Shown in pieces: positions 8,584 to 16,402 of a stretch of 64,000 bases of DNA (position 1 is its first letter; each line of letters opens with the position of its first letter). A program made the position numbers and the translations under genes. The notes beneath the pieces are model-generated. The model searched no databases. It was not told the DNA's origin and worked only from the letters and a program-made list of their open reading frames with translations. Source of the stretch: Halomonas dongshanensis. GTDB taxonomy: Bacteria; Pseudomonadota; Gammaproteobacteria; Pseudomonadales; Halomonadaceae. The stretch spans positions 620,001 to 684,000 of the forward strand of contig NZ_JAJISC010000002.1 of the NCBI RefSeq assembly GCF_024790395.1, in the 5' to 3' direction.

Positions 8584-10140
8584 TCAGTTACGAATGAGAT
8601 AGTCGAAGGCGCCGAGCGAGGCTTTGGCGCCTTCGCCCATGGCGATGACGATCTGCTTGTAGGGCACCGTGGTTACGTCGCCTGCAGCGAAAACGCCGGG
8701 CACTGACGTCATACCGTGGGCGTCGGTAATGATTTCGCCGCGCGGTGACATCTCGATGGGCGACTCTTTGAGCCACTCGGTGTTGGGCACCAGGCCGATC
8801 TGCACGAAGATACCTTCCAGCGGTAGCGTCGTGACCTCATCGGTATTGCGATCTTTGTAGGTCAGACCGTTGACGCGGCTGCCGTCACCAGTCACTTCGG
8901 TGGTTTGAGCGTTCAAGATCACGTCTACGTTGCTCAGGCTCTTGAGCTTTTTCTGCAGTACGGCATCGGCGCGCATTTCGCCCATGAACTCCACCAGCGT
9001 CACGTGCGCTACGATACCGGCCAGGTCGATTGCCGCTTCTACGCCGGAGTTACCGCCGCCGATGACCGCCACGCGCTTGCCTTTGAACAGCGGGCCGTCG
9101 CAGTGCGGGCAGTAGGCCACGCCCTTGTTGCGGTACTCCTGCTCGCCGGGCACGTTCATTTCACGCCAGCGTGCACCGGTCGCCAGCACCAGCGTCTTGC
9201 TCTTGAGCGTTGCGCCGGAGGCGAAAGTGACCTCGTGCAGGCCGCCTTCTACTTCGGCCGCCTTGAAGGCGACGGCGCGCTGCAGATTCATGACGTCGAC
9301 CTCATAGTCGTTGACGTGCTGCTCGAGCGCCGCCACGAGTTTGGGGCCTTCGGTATGCGATACCGAGATGAAGTTTTCGATGCCCAGGGTATCGGAGACC
9401 TGACCGCCAAAGCGCTCGGCGGCAACGCCGGTATTGATGCCCTTACGCGCCGAGTAGATCGCCGCAGCGGCGCCAGCGGGGCCGCCGCCGATCACCAGGG
9501 TATCGAAGGCGGCTTTTTCGCTGAGTTTTTTGGCGTCACGCTCGGCGGCGCCGGTATCGACCTTGGCCAGGATCTGCTCGAGCGTCATGCGGCCCTGATC
9601 GAACGGTTTGCCGTTCAAATAGATGCTCGGCACCGACATGATCTCGCGCGCTTCGACTTCGTCTTGGAACAGGGCGCCGTCGATCGCTACGTGATGCACG
9701 TTCGGGTTGAAAATGGCCATCAGGTTGAGTGCCTGGACGACATCCGGGCAGTTCTGGCACGACAGCGAGTAGTAGGTTTCAAAGCGCATCTCACCGTCGA
9801 GCGCCTTGATCTGGTCGAGAGTTTCCTGGGCGGTTTTGGGCGGGTGGCCGCCAACCTGCAGCAGAGCCAGTACCAGCGAGGTGAACTCGTGGCCCATAGG
9901 AATGCCAGCAAACACCACGCCGGTCGCTTCACCGGGGCGATTGATGGCGAAAGAGGGCACTCGGCTATCGTTGCCGTCGCTTTTCAGCGTGATCTTGTCA
10001 CTGAGGCTGGCGATGTCTTCCAGAAGCTGGAGCAACTCGCGTGACTTGGCGCCGTCATCGAGTGAGGCGACGAGTTCGAAAGGCTGCGTCACTTTCTCGA
10101 GATAGGCTTTCAACTGGTTCTTCAGATTGGCATCTAACAT
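8584..10140 (-). CDS. ahpF: Alkyl hydroperoxide reductase subunit F
   Basis: NADH-dependent flavoprotein disulfide reductase that regenerates AhpC. The protein has 518 residues, close to the E. coli length. The N-terminal double-thioredoxin domain carries SCQNCPD. The FAD-binding motif [12 protein letters not shown] follows, then the redox centre CPHCDGP, the NAD-binding motif [12 protein letters not shown], and the C-terminal FAD motif [13 protein letters not shown]. It lies 213 bases downstream of ahpC on the same strand, separated by a stable hairpin that may lower its expression relative to ahpC. Confidence 0.97.
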   Translation of the reverse strand: MLDANLKNQLKAYLEKVTQPFELVASLDDGAKSRELLQLLEDIASLSDKITLKSDGNDSRVPSFAINRPGEATGVVFAGIPMGHEFTSLVLALLQVGGHPPKTAQETLDQIKALDGEMRFETYYSLSCQNCPDVVQALNLMAIFNPNVHHVAIDGALFQDEVEAREIMSVPSIYLNGKPFDQGRMTLEQILAKVDTGAAERDAKKLSEKAAFDTLVIGGGPAGAAAAIYSARKGINTGVAAERFGGQVSDTLGIENFISVSHTEGPKLVAALEQHVNDYEVDVMNLQRAVAFKAAEVEGGLHEVTFASGATLKSKTLVLATGARWREMNVPGEQEYRNKGVAYCPHCDGPLFKGKRVAVIGGGNSGVEAAIDLAGIVAHVTLVEFMGEMRADAVLQKKLKSLSNVDVILNAQTTEVTGDGSRVNGLTYKDRNTDEVTTLPLEGIFVQIGLVPNTEWLKESPIEMSPRGEIITDAHGMTSVPGVFAAGDVTTVPYKQIVIAMGEGAKASLGAFDYLIRN

Positions 10141-10308
10141 GGTCGGCTCCTCGCAGATGATTCACATAGCGTACGGTGGGTTCGAGTTCGGTGACTCGCC
10201 GCGTTTTCTAGGCATAAGGCGCCTGGAGCCCCGCGCAACCGAAGTAGCAGGCGGCTTAGCGTAGAAGACGCAAACAAAGGGTATAGACGTAAACGTACGG
10301 CCAGGGGA

Positions 10309-10334
10309 GCTGGCGGCCCCGTAAGGCCGCCAGC
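10309..10334 (-). terminator. Intercistronic hairpin between ahpC and ahpF
   Basis: Perfect 10-base-pair stem GCTGGCGGCC / GGCCGCCAGC with a six-base loop, starting 20 bases beyond the ahpC stop. No T run follows on the minus strand, so it is more likely a partial terminator or an mRNA 3' end stabiliser for ahpC than a full stop. It would explain unequal output of the two subunits. Confidence 0.55.
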
Positions 10335-10353
10335 GTCGGACAAGGTGAGATAC

Positions 10354-10917
10354 TTAGATCTTGCCGACCAGGTCCAGAGAGGGCGCGAGGGTTTCTTCGC
10401 CTTCTTTCCATTTTGCCGGGCAGACTTCGTTCGGGTTGGCGCGAACGTACTGAGCAGCTTTGACCTTGCGCAGCAGCTCTTCGGCGTTACGGCCGATGTT
10501 GCCAGCGTTGATCTCGACGATCTGGATCTTGCCATCGGGGTCGACCACGAAGGTGCCACGCTCGGCTAGACCTGCTTCTTCGATCAGCACTTCGAAGTTG
10601 CGTGAGATTTGCAGGGTCGGATCGGCAATCATCGGGAACTGCAGTTTGCCGATGGTCTCGGAGCTGTCGTGCCACGCTTTGTGCGTGAAGTGAGTGTCGG
10701 TGGAGACGCTGTAGATCTCGACGCCCAGCTTCTTGAACGCGTCGTAGTTGTCGGCCAGATCGCCAAGTTCGGTCGGGCAGACGAAGGTGAAGTCGGCCGG
10801 GTAGAAGAAGAAAATGCTCCACTGGCCTTTCAGGTCGGCGTCGGTGACGTCGACGAACTCACCGTTGTGGTAGGCGGTGGCGTTGAACGGTTTGACTTCG
10901 GCATTGATGAGAGACAT
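10354..10917 (-). CDS. ahpC: Alkyl hydroperoxide reductase subunit C (peroxiredoxin)
   Basis: Typical 2-Cys peroxiredoxin that reduces hydrogen peroxide, organic peroxides and peroxynitrite in the cytoplasm. The protein has 187 residues. The peroxidatic cysteine is residue 47 in [10 protein letters not shown], and the resolving cysteine is near 166 in NEVCPAKW. The YF-like C-terminal region associated with over-oxidation sensitivity in eukaryotes is not present as such (ends SLDLVGKI). AhpF, its reductase, is downstream. An OxyR-like site and promoter lie upstream. Confidence 0.97.
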   Translation of the reverse strand: MSLINAEVKPFNATAYHNGEFVDVTDADLKGQWSIFFFYPADFTFVCPTELGDLADNYDAFKKLGVEIYSVSTDTHFTHKAWHDSSETIGKLQFPMIADPTLQISRNFEVLIEEAGLAERGTFVVDPDGKIQIVEINAGNIGRNAEELLRKVKAAQYVRANPNEVCPAKWKEGEETLAPSLDLVGKI

Positions 10918-10963
10918 GTATCGCTTCTCCAGATTGTGGGTGGCTGATCAAGATACGTGCACT

Positions 10964-10992
10964 ACTATAAGAGACGGTCGCCAATAGCGAAA
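10964..10992 (-). promoter_or_regulatory. Predicted ahpC promoter
   Basis: On the minus strand a -10 TATAGT (10964-10969) is preceded after 17 bases by TTTCGC (10987-10992) as a poor -35. A weak -35 abutted by an OxyR site is the usual arrangement at OxyR-activated promoters. The start codon of ahpC is at 10917, giving a leader of roughly 40 bases. Confidence 0.45.
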
Positions 10993-11029
10993 ATTGAAAA
11001 ATCACATTTGTTCAATAGGGCCTTCCTAT
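10993..11029 (-). promoter_or_regulatory. OxyR-type binding site upstream of ahpC
   Basis: The four-element OxyR pattern ATAG-N7-CTAT-N7-ATAG-N7-CTAT is matched by ATTG-N7-ACAT-N7-ATAG-N7-CTAT at exact spacing, 13 of 16 key bases. The second half (11015-11029) is perfect and lies in a 17-base inverted repeat AATAGG-N5-CCTATT. It adjoins the -35 of the predicted ahpC promoter. OxyR control of ahpCF is well established in enterics and pseudomonads. The rest of the 349-base gap before potF holds no other gene. Confidence 0.55.
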
Positions 11030-11266
11030 TCGTGTGGCGCTTCACTTGACGACGTCCCAATCGCTTCCCTGCGCGCGTGAATGCACTACCTTTAAGTGGG
11101 GACGTACCAAGGGGAATGCAAGAAATTTGCCCTAGCGTATTGCGATAGCGCGATAGGCGCCGCAAAATTCGCTCCCGCTCGACGGGCGATGCGGGCGCGA
11201 TATAGCGTCTACGCCCTGCCGATGTGTCATTTGTTTGCTCAATCGCGTCATTTGGAGAGATAAAAA

Positions 11267-12370
11267 ATGGGGAACATGCACAAACTTTCTCTGGCCGTTG
11301 CGGCCACTTCGTTCGCCGCAGCGGCCTTCACGGCTCAGGCCGATGAGGTTCGGGTCTATAACTGGTCCGACTACATTGCGCCCGAGACGCTGCAGAAGTT
11401 CACCGAGCGTACCGGCATCGACGTCATCTACGACGTCTACGACAGCAACGAAGTGCTGGATGCGGCTCTGCTTTCCGGGCGTTCAGGCTATGATGTCGTA
11501 GTACCGTCCAGCCACTTTTTTACCCGCCAGCTCAATGCCGGTGTCTACCAGCCGCTCGATCATGCGCAGCTAGACAACCTCGGCAACCTCAACCCCGAGC
11601 TCATGGCCAGCCTCGCGCCGATCGACGGCGAGAGCGAATACTCCGTGCCTTATATGTGGGGCACCAACGGTATCGGCTACAACGCCGACCGTGTCGAAGA
11701 AATTCTTGGCGAAGATGCCCCGGTGGATAGCTGGGCGCTTCTTTTCGACCCCGAGGTCACCACGGCGCTGCATGAGGCGGGCTGTGGTATCTCCCTGATG
11801 GATTCAGGCATCGAAATGCTGCCGGCGGCCTTGGCCTATCTCGGTCTCGATCCGCAAAGCAATGACAGCGCCGATCTGGAAGCCGCTGGTGAAGTGATCA
11901 CGCGAATTCGCGACAACATCACCTACTTCCACTCCTCGCGCTACATCTCGGACCTGGCCAACGGCGACATCTGCGTGGCAGCGGGTTACTCCGGCGATGT
12001 CTTCCAGGCCGCTGAGCGCGCCGAAGACGCGGGCCGCGATTTCACCATCGCCTACACCATTCCCAAAGAGGGCGCTGAGCTGTGGTTCGACATGATGGCG
12101 ATTCCCGCCGATGCGCCGAACCCGGAAAATGCCCACGCCTTTATCAACTTCATCCTCGACCCCGAGATTGCCGCCGAGATCACCGACTACGTCAGCTATG
12201 CCAATCCCAATAGCGCAGCGGATGCCTTCCTGCCGGATGAGATGCTCAATAATGCGGCTATTTACCCAGAAACCGAGGTCATGCAGAACCTCTACCTGCC
12301 GCTTGAAAAGCCGCAGAACGTTCAGCGTGTACTGACCCGTACCTGGAACCGCGTCAAGTCCGGTCGCTAA
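11267..12370 (+). CDS. potF: Putrescine-binding periplasmic protein
   Basis: Periplasmic polyamine-binding component of an ABC importer. The protein has 367 residues. The signal peptide has probable cleavage after AQA (about residue 25), followed by the family start DEVRVYNWSDYIAPETL. Further family features are YMWGTNGIGYN, LFDPEVTT and DYVSYANPN near the hinge and C-terminus. A second ATG at 11276 would still give a signal peptide. GGAGAG lies about 8 bases upstream. Gene order with potG, potH and potI supports the putrescine-type (PotF/SpuD) rather than the PotD assignment; spermidine binding by a SpuE-like variant cannot be ruled out. Confidence 0.92.
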   Translation: MGNMHKLSLAVAATSFAAAAFTAQADEVRVYNWSDYIAPETLQKFTERTGIDVIYDVYDSNEVLDAALLSGRSGYDVVVPSSHFFTRQLNAGVYQPLDHAQLDNLGNLNPELMASLAPIDGESEYSVPYMWGTNGIGYNADRVEEILGEDAPVDSWALLFDPEVTTALHEAGCGISLMDSGIEMLPAALAYLGLDPQSNDSADLEAAGEVITRIRDNITYFHSSRYISDLANGDICVAAGYSGDVFQAAERAEDAGRDFTIAYTIPKEGAELWFDMMAIPADAPNPENAHAFINFILDPEIAAEITDYVSYANPNSAADAFLPDEMLNNAAIYPETEVMQNLYLPLEKPQNVQRVLTRTWNRVKSGR

Positions 12371-12384
12371 GCGATTCTTCACCG

Positions 12385-12417
12385 ACAGTGGGTTCGCCGA
12401 GGTTGCGAACCCGCTGT
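12385..12417 (+). terminator. Hairpin 1 between potF and potG
   Basis: A 13-base-pair stem (one G-T pair) with a seven-base loop begins 14 bases past the potF stop and is followed by a weak T-rich stretch. Together with the next hairpin it lies inside the operon, where such elements stabilise the upstream mRNA or cut down readthrough so that the binding protein is made in excess. Confidence 0.55.
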
Positions 12418-12429
12418 TCGTCTTTTACC

Positions 12430-12450
12430 GCCCGGCTTGCCGGGCCTTTT
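12430..12450 (+). terminator. Hairpin 2 (terminator-like) between potF and potG
   Basis: GCCCGG-cttg-CCGGGC followed by CTTTT is a compact terminator-like hairpin ending only 15 bases before the potG ATG. Complete termination would silence potGHI, so partial readthrough is expected. It also nearly reaches the potG ribosome site GGGAGAGG. Confidence 0.65.
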
Positions 12451-12464
12451 GATGGGAGAGGCGA

Positions 12465-13652
12465 ATGACCGACACGCCCCTGTCGAACAGCGCCCCCTCG
12501 ACACCTACTGCGCAAGCGACCACTGCTGCCACGCCGCGTGGCCAGAAAGCGCCACGCTTTGCCGAAGACATCGTGCTCGAGGTCAAGCGCTTGAGTAAGC
12601 GCTTCGACGATGCTCTGGCCGTTGATGACGTCAACCTCAAGGTCAAGCGCGGCGAAATCTTTGCCCTGTTGGGTGGCTCGGGGTCGGGTAAATCGACCCT
12701 TCTGCGCATGCTGGCTGGCTTCGAGACGCCCAGCGAAGGGCGCATTTTGCTCAATGGTGAGAACATCACCGACATGCCGCCTTATCAGCGGCCGATCAAC
12801 ATGATGTTCCAATCCTATGCGCTTTTTCCGCACATGAGCGTAGAGCAGAACATCGCCTTTGGTCTCAAGCAGGACAAGCTGGCCAAGGACGAGATCACCG
12901 CCCGCGTTGCGCAGATGCTCAAGCTCGTGCACATGGAGCGCTTCGCCAAGCGCAAGCCGCATCAGCTCTCCGGCGGTCAGCGCCAGCGCGTGGCCCTGGC
13001 GCGTTCGCTGGCCAAACGGCCCAAGCTGTTGCTGCTCGATGAGCCGATGGGCGCGCTGGACAAGAAGCTACGCACCGAGATGCAGCTCGAAGTGGTCGAG
13101 ATCATCGAGCAGGTCGGCGTGACTTGCATCATGGTCACCCACGATCAGGAAGAGGCGATGACCATGGCCGACCGCGTGGCGATCATGGCCGATGGCTGGA
13201 TCGAACAGGTGGGGTCGCCCATCGATGTCTACGAAAGTCCGGTTAGCCGCCACGTGGCCGAGTTCGTCGGCACGGTCAACCTGTTCGAGGGTGAGATCGT
13301 CGAGGATGCGGCGAGCCACTGCCGGATCAGTGCGCCGTCGTTGCCACGTTCGATCTACATCGATCACGGTATCACCACCCAAGCCTCCGATAAACGGGTC
13401 TGGGCGGCGCTACGCCCTGAGAAAATCTGGCTCACCCGTGAGCGCCCCGAAGGCGAGCACAACTGGGCCGAAGGCAGCGTCGAGGATATTGCCTACCTGG
13501 GCGGCTTTTCGCTCTACTACGTGCGCACCGATACCGGCGAGCTGATCAAAGTGAGCATGGCCAATACCGAACGGCGCGGTACGCGGCCGACCTGGGACGA
13601 TCACGTCTACGTCTACTGGGAAGACCATAGTGCCATCGTACTCAATCGCTAA
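12465..13652 (+). CDS. potG: Polyamine ABC transporter ATP-binding protein
   Basis: Cytoplasmic ATPase of the putrescine importer, 395 residues. Walker A GGSGSGKST is at about 70-78, the signature is LSGGQRQR, Walker B is LLLLDEPMGALD, and the switch histidine is in [10 protein letters not shown]. The C-terminal TOBE/MalK-like domain spans about 290-395. The first 35 residues are a Ser/Thr/Pro/Ala-rich extension without predicted structure. A GGGAGAGG sits 6 bases before the ATG. The gene lies after potF with two hairpins between, and 18 bases before potH. Confidence 0.95.
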   Translation: MTDTPLSNSAPSTPTAQATTAATPRGQKAPRFAEDIVLEVKRLSKRFDDALAVDDVNLKVKRGEIFALLGGSGSGKSTLLRMLAGFETPSEGRILLNGENITDMPPYQRPINMMFQSYALFPHMSVEQNIAFGLKQDKLAKDEITARVAQMLKLVHMERFAKRKPHQLSGGQRQRVALARSLAKRPKLLLLDEPMGALDKKLRTEMQLEVVEIIEQVGVTCIMVTHDQEEAMTMADRVAIMADGWIEQVGSPIDVYESPVSRHVAEFVGTVNLFEGEIVEDAASHCRISAPSLPRSIYIDHGITTQASDKRVWAALRPEKIWLTRERPEGEHNWAEGSVEDIAYLGGFSLYYVRTDTGELIKVSMANTERRGTRPTWDDHVYVYWEDHSAIVLNR

Positions 13653-13670
13653 ACCGGGAGGAGGTACGCC

Positions 13671-14579
13671 ATGCCCACTCGTTTTACCGCGACGTTGAAG
13701 CGCTGGCGCCTAGGGCGCCGCGCCGTCATCGCCTTTCCGCTGCTGTGGCTTACGCTGTTCTTTTTGCTGCCCTTTGCGCTGGTGCTCAAGATCAGCTTGG
13801 CCGAGTCGACGGTTGCCGTGCCGCCTTACGGCCCGCTGCTCGAATACGCCGATCAGACGCTGCACGTCTTTCTCAACCTTGGCAACTATCTCTTTCTGCT
13901 CTCGGACTCGCTCTACGTGGCGGCCTATTGGGGCTCGATCAAGATGGCGTTTCTGGCCACCCTGGTGTGTCTGCTGATGGGGTACCCCATGGCTTATGCC
14001 ATGGCCCGGGCGTCGGCGCGCTGGCAGTTGATTTTGTTGCTCTTGGTGATGCTGCCTTCGTGGACCTCGTTTCTGATTCGGGTCTACGCCTGGATGGGGA
14101 TTCTGAGCAACAGCGGGCTGCTCAACAACCTCTTGCTCTGGCTTGGAGTCATCGAGTCGCCGCTGCGCATCATGAACACCCAGATCGCCGTGGTCATCGG
14201 CATCGTCTATGCCTACCTACCGTTCATGGTGCTGCCGCTCTACGCGCACCTTACACGCATGGACAATTCGCTGCTCGAAGCCGCCTCCGATCTCGGTTCG
14301 CGCAAGATCAACACCTTTTTGAAGGTGACGCTTCCGCTCTCCATGGGCGGCATCATCGCAGGCTCGATGCTGGTGTTTATTCCGGCGGTGGGGGAGTACG
14401 TGATTCCGGAGCTCTTGGGCGGCCCCAATACGCTGATGATTGGTAAGGTGCTGTGGGAGGAGTTCTTCCTCAACCGTGACTGGCCGGTGGCCTCGGCGCT
14501 CGCTATGGTCATGTTGCTGCTGCTGTTGATCCCCATCGTGCTGTTCCACCGCTATCAGTCCCGGGAGCTGGAAAAATGA
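13671..14579 (+). CDS. potH: Polyamine ABC transporter permease (PotH type)
   Basis: Inner-membrane permease of 302 residues with six hydrophobic helices. The cytoplasmic EAA loop LLEAASDLGSRKINTFLKVT docks the ATPase. The N-terminal RAVIAFPLLWLTLFFLLPF is the first membrane segment. AGGAGG lies 6 bases before the ATG. The last codons overlap the potI start by four bases (ATGA), so the two permeases are translationally coupled and form the heterodimeric channel. Confidence 0.93.
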   Translation: MPTRFTATLKRWRLGRRAVIAFPLLWLTLFFLLPFALVLKISLAESTVAVPPYGPLLEYADQTLHVFLNLGNYLFLLSDSLYVAAYWGSIKMAFLATLVCLLMGYPMAYAMARASARWQLILLLLVMLPSWTSFLIRVYAWMGILSNSGLLNNLLLWLGVIESPLRIMNTQIAVVIGIVYAYLPFMVLPLYAHLTRMDNSLLEAASDLGSRKINTFLKVTLPLSMGGIIAGSMLVFIPAVGEYVIPELLGGPNTLMIGKVLWEEFFLNRDWPVASALAMVMLLLLLIPIVLFHRYQSRELEK

Positions 14580-15412
14580 GAGCTTTGCGACGCGCCAACT
14601 TCTCGACCGTGATGCTGATCCTGGGGCTGGTGTTTCTCTACCTGCCGATGGTGGTGCTGATCGTCTACTCGTTCAACGCTTCGCGTCTGGTCACCGTATG
14701 GGCGGGATTCTCGACCCAGTGGTACGGCGAGCTGTTTCGTGACCGGCAGATTCTCGCCGCGGTCTGGACCAGTCTGCGTATCGCCTTTTTCGCTGCCAGT
14801 ATGGCGGTGTGCTTGGGCACGGTGGCGGCGTTCGTGATGACCCGCTACGGCAAGTTTCGCGGCAAGACGGCGCTTTCGAGCATGGTGACGGCGCCGCTGG
14901 TGATGCCCGAGGTCATCGTCGGGCTTTCGCTGCTGCTGCTCTTCGTGCAGATGGCCCAGCTAATTGGCTGGCCAGCCGACCGCGGCATGGCTACGATCTG
15001 GATCGCGCACACCACCTTTTGCAGCGCTTATGTAGCCGTCGTGGTCGCCGCACGTCTCAGGGAGATGGACCGCTCGATCGAGGAGGCGGCGATGGATTTG
15101 GGCTCACCGCCGGTGAAAACCTTTTTCTTCATCACCCTGCCGATCATTCTGCCCGCGCTCGCCGCCGGATGGCTGCTGGCCTTTACGCTGTCGCTGGACG
15201 ATCTGGTCATCGCCAGCTTCGTCTCGGGCCCCGGCGCCAACACGCTGCCGATGGTGGTGTTCTCCTCGGTACGGCTTGGGGTGTCGCCCAAGATCAACGC
15301 CTTGGCCACGCTGATCATCCTGGCGGTGTCGCTAGCGACGCTCTTGGCTTGGTACCTAATGCGGCGCAGTGAAACCCGACGCCAGCAGATGCTCAAGCAG
15401 CGCGACGCCTAA
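14576..15412 (+). CDS. potI: Polyamine ABC transporter permease (PotI type)
   Basis: Second inner-membrane permease, 278 residues, six predicted membrane helices. The EAA loop is SIEEAAMDLGSPPVKTFFFI. The segment SLDDLVIASFVSGPGANTLP is characteristic of the PotI/PotC family. It closes the potFGHI operon and is followed by a convergent small gene with only 16 bases between. Confidence 0.93.
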   Translation: MRALRRANFSTVMLILGLVFLYLPMVVLIVYSFNASRLVTVWAGFSTQWYGELFRDRQILAAVWTSLRIAFFAASMAVCLGTVAAFVMTRYGKFRGKTALSSMVTAPLVMPEVIVGLSLLLLFVQMAQLIGWPADRGMATIWIAHTTFCSAYVAVVVAARLREMDRSIEEAAMDLGSPPVKTFFFITLPIILPALAAGWLLAFTLSLDDLVIASFVSGPGANTLPMVVFSSVRLGVSPKINALATLIILAVSLATLLAWYLMRRSETRRQQMLKQRDA

Positions 15413-15428
15413 GAGAAAATGGCAACGG

Positions 15429-15638
15429 CTAGACGATGTCGTCGTCGCGCCCGGTCGTCACGCTTTCAAGCTCGCCGGTGAAGGGCGATACCTCGACCCG
15501 CAGCTGAATCGGCGAGCAGCAGTAGTGGCAATCCTCCCAGGTAACGTGACTGCCTTGGGAGGTGTCGATGGTGAACGCCAGGGCGGCGTCGCAGTAAGGG
15601 CAGTGAAAGGCGTGTTCGATCAGGGCGTCGTCGTACAA
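15429..15638 (-). CDS. CPXCG-type cysteine-rich small protein
   Basis: Small cytosolic protein of 69 residues with two zinc-knuckle-like motifs, CPYC at about 11-14 and CHYCC about 37 residues further on, followed by the conserved PIQLRV. This is the pattern of the CPXCG cysteine-rich family, whose function is unknown. I chose the TTG at 15636-15638 because a perfect AGGAGG (complement of 15644-15649) lies 5 bases before it. A longer frame reaching a TTG at 15707 has no ribosome site and adds residues foreign to the family. Confidence 0.8.
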   Translation of the reverse strand: MYDDALIEHAFHCPYCDAALAFTIDTSQGSHVTWEDCHYCCSPIQLRVEVSPFTGELESVTTGRDDDIV

Positions 15639-15848
15639 GCGAACCTCCTGTGGGTAACCCTGTGGGGGCGTGGCCTGGCAGGGCGTCGCGTATGAAGGGG
15701 CGTGCAATAGGGTCTGGAAGCAAAATGCGCTATGCTAGTCGCACACTGTATGGCGCCACCGCTTGAGTGTAGCAGGCCTGCTCGCCGGAGCGCGCCACGG
15801 CGTATCCGGTAGGATAGGGAAGTTCTAACGAATCAGAGAGAGTCCGAC

Positions 15849-16274
15849 ATGAAAGTATCTCGCTTGGCGCTTGCCGCCCTTCTAGCCCTCCCGCTGACTG
15901 CATTGGCGGATACCCCCAACGTCGAACCCGGCGAGTGGGAGTTCACCAGCGTAACCCAGGTGAGCGGCGACATGGATATCCCAGATCAAACCGATACCCA
16001 GCGTCAGTGCATCACCCAGGACGAGCTCGAAAGCGCCAATTTCGGCTTCATCCAGGAAGAGGAGGGGTGTGACCTGGTCGATCAGCAAATGGACGCCGAT
16101 GGCCTCTCCTACAGCATGGTATGTCGCGCCGAGGGTGGCGAAGCCAATATCGATGGCGAAATGCGCTTTCTTGGCGAGCGCATCGAAGGCAACGTCGATA
16201 TCCTCACCCAGTCGCCGATGGGCGATTTGAACATGGCGACCGAGATTCAGGGCGAGCGCATCGGCGATTGCTGA
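15849..16274 (+). CDS. DUF3617-family periplasmic protein
   Basis: Secreted protein of 141 residues. The signal peptide MKVSRLALAALLALPLTALA is probably cleaved after ALA. The mature part begins DTPNVEPGEWEFTSVTQVSG, the typical start of DUF3617 proteins, and contains cysteines in RQCITQDEL, EEGCDLV, MVCRAEG and the C-terminal IGDC, probably paired in disulfides. It is strongly acidic. Function is unknown. AGAGAGAG lies before the ATG. A strong hairpin follows the stop. Confidence 0.8.
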   Translation: MKVSRLALAALLALPLTALADTPNVEPGEWEFTSVTQVSGDMDIPDQTDTQRQCITQDELESANFGFIQEEEGCDLVDQQMDADGLSYSMVCRAEGGEANIDGEMRFLGERIEGNVDILTQSPMGDLNMATEIQGERIGDC

Positions 16275-16309
16275 TCGCTATCGGTTAGTCATTACTGGCT
16301 AGGCCACTA

Positions 16310-16341
16310 CAACAGGCCGTCGCGAAAGCGACGGCCTGTTG
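16310..16341. terminator. Hairpin between convergent genes
   Basis: Perfect 14-base-pair stem with a GAAA tetraloop between the DUF3617 gene and the RND pump gene. There is no clear T run on either strand. The symmetric position between two converging stops suggests a shared terminator. Confidence 0.65.
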
Positions 16342-16402
16342 CTGTTCATGCCCATTGAAACGTTATAAACGCCAGAGCTTTGACTCAGTCTCGTTCGAGG
16401 GC

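Noticed and set aside
8905..10044. 379-codon open frame antisense to ahpF
   Set aside because: Shadow of the real gene; low-complexity, His/Arg/Val-rich product with no family features.
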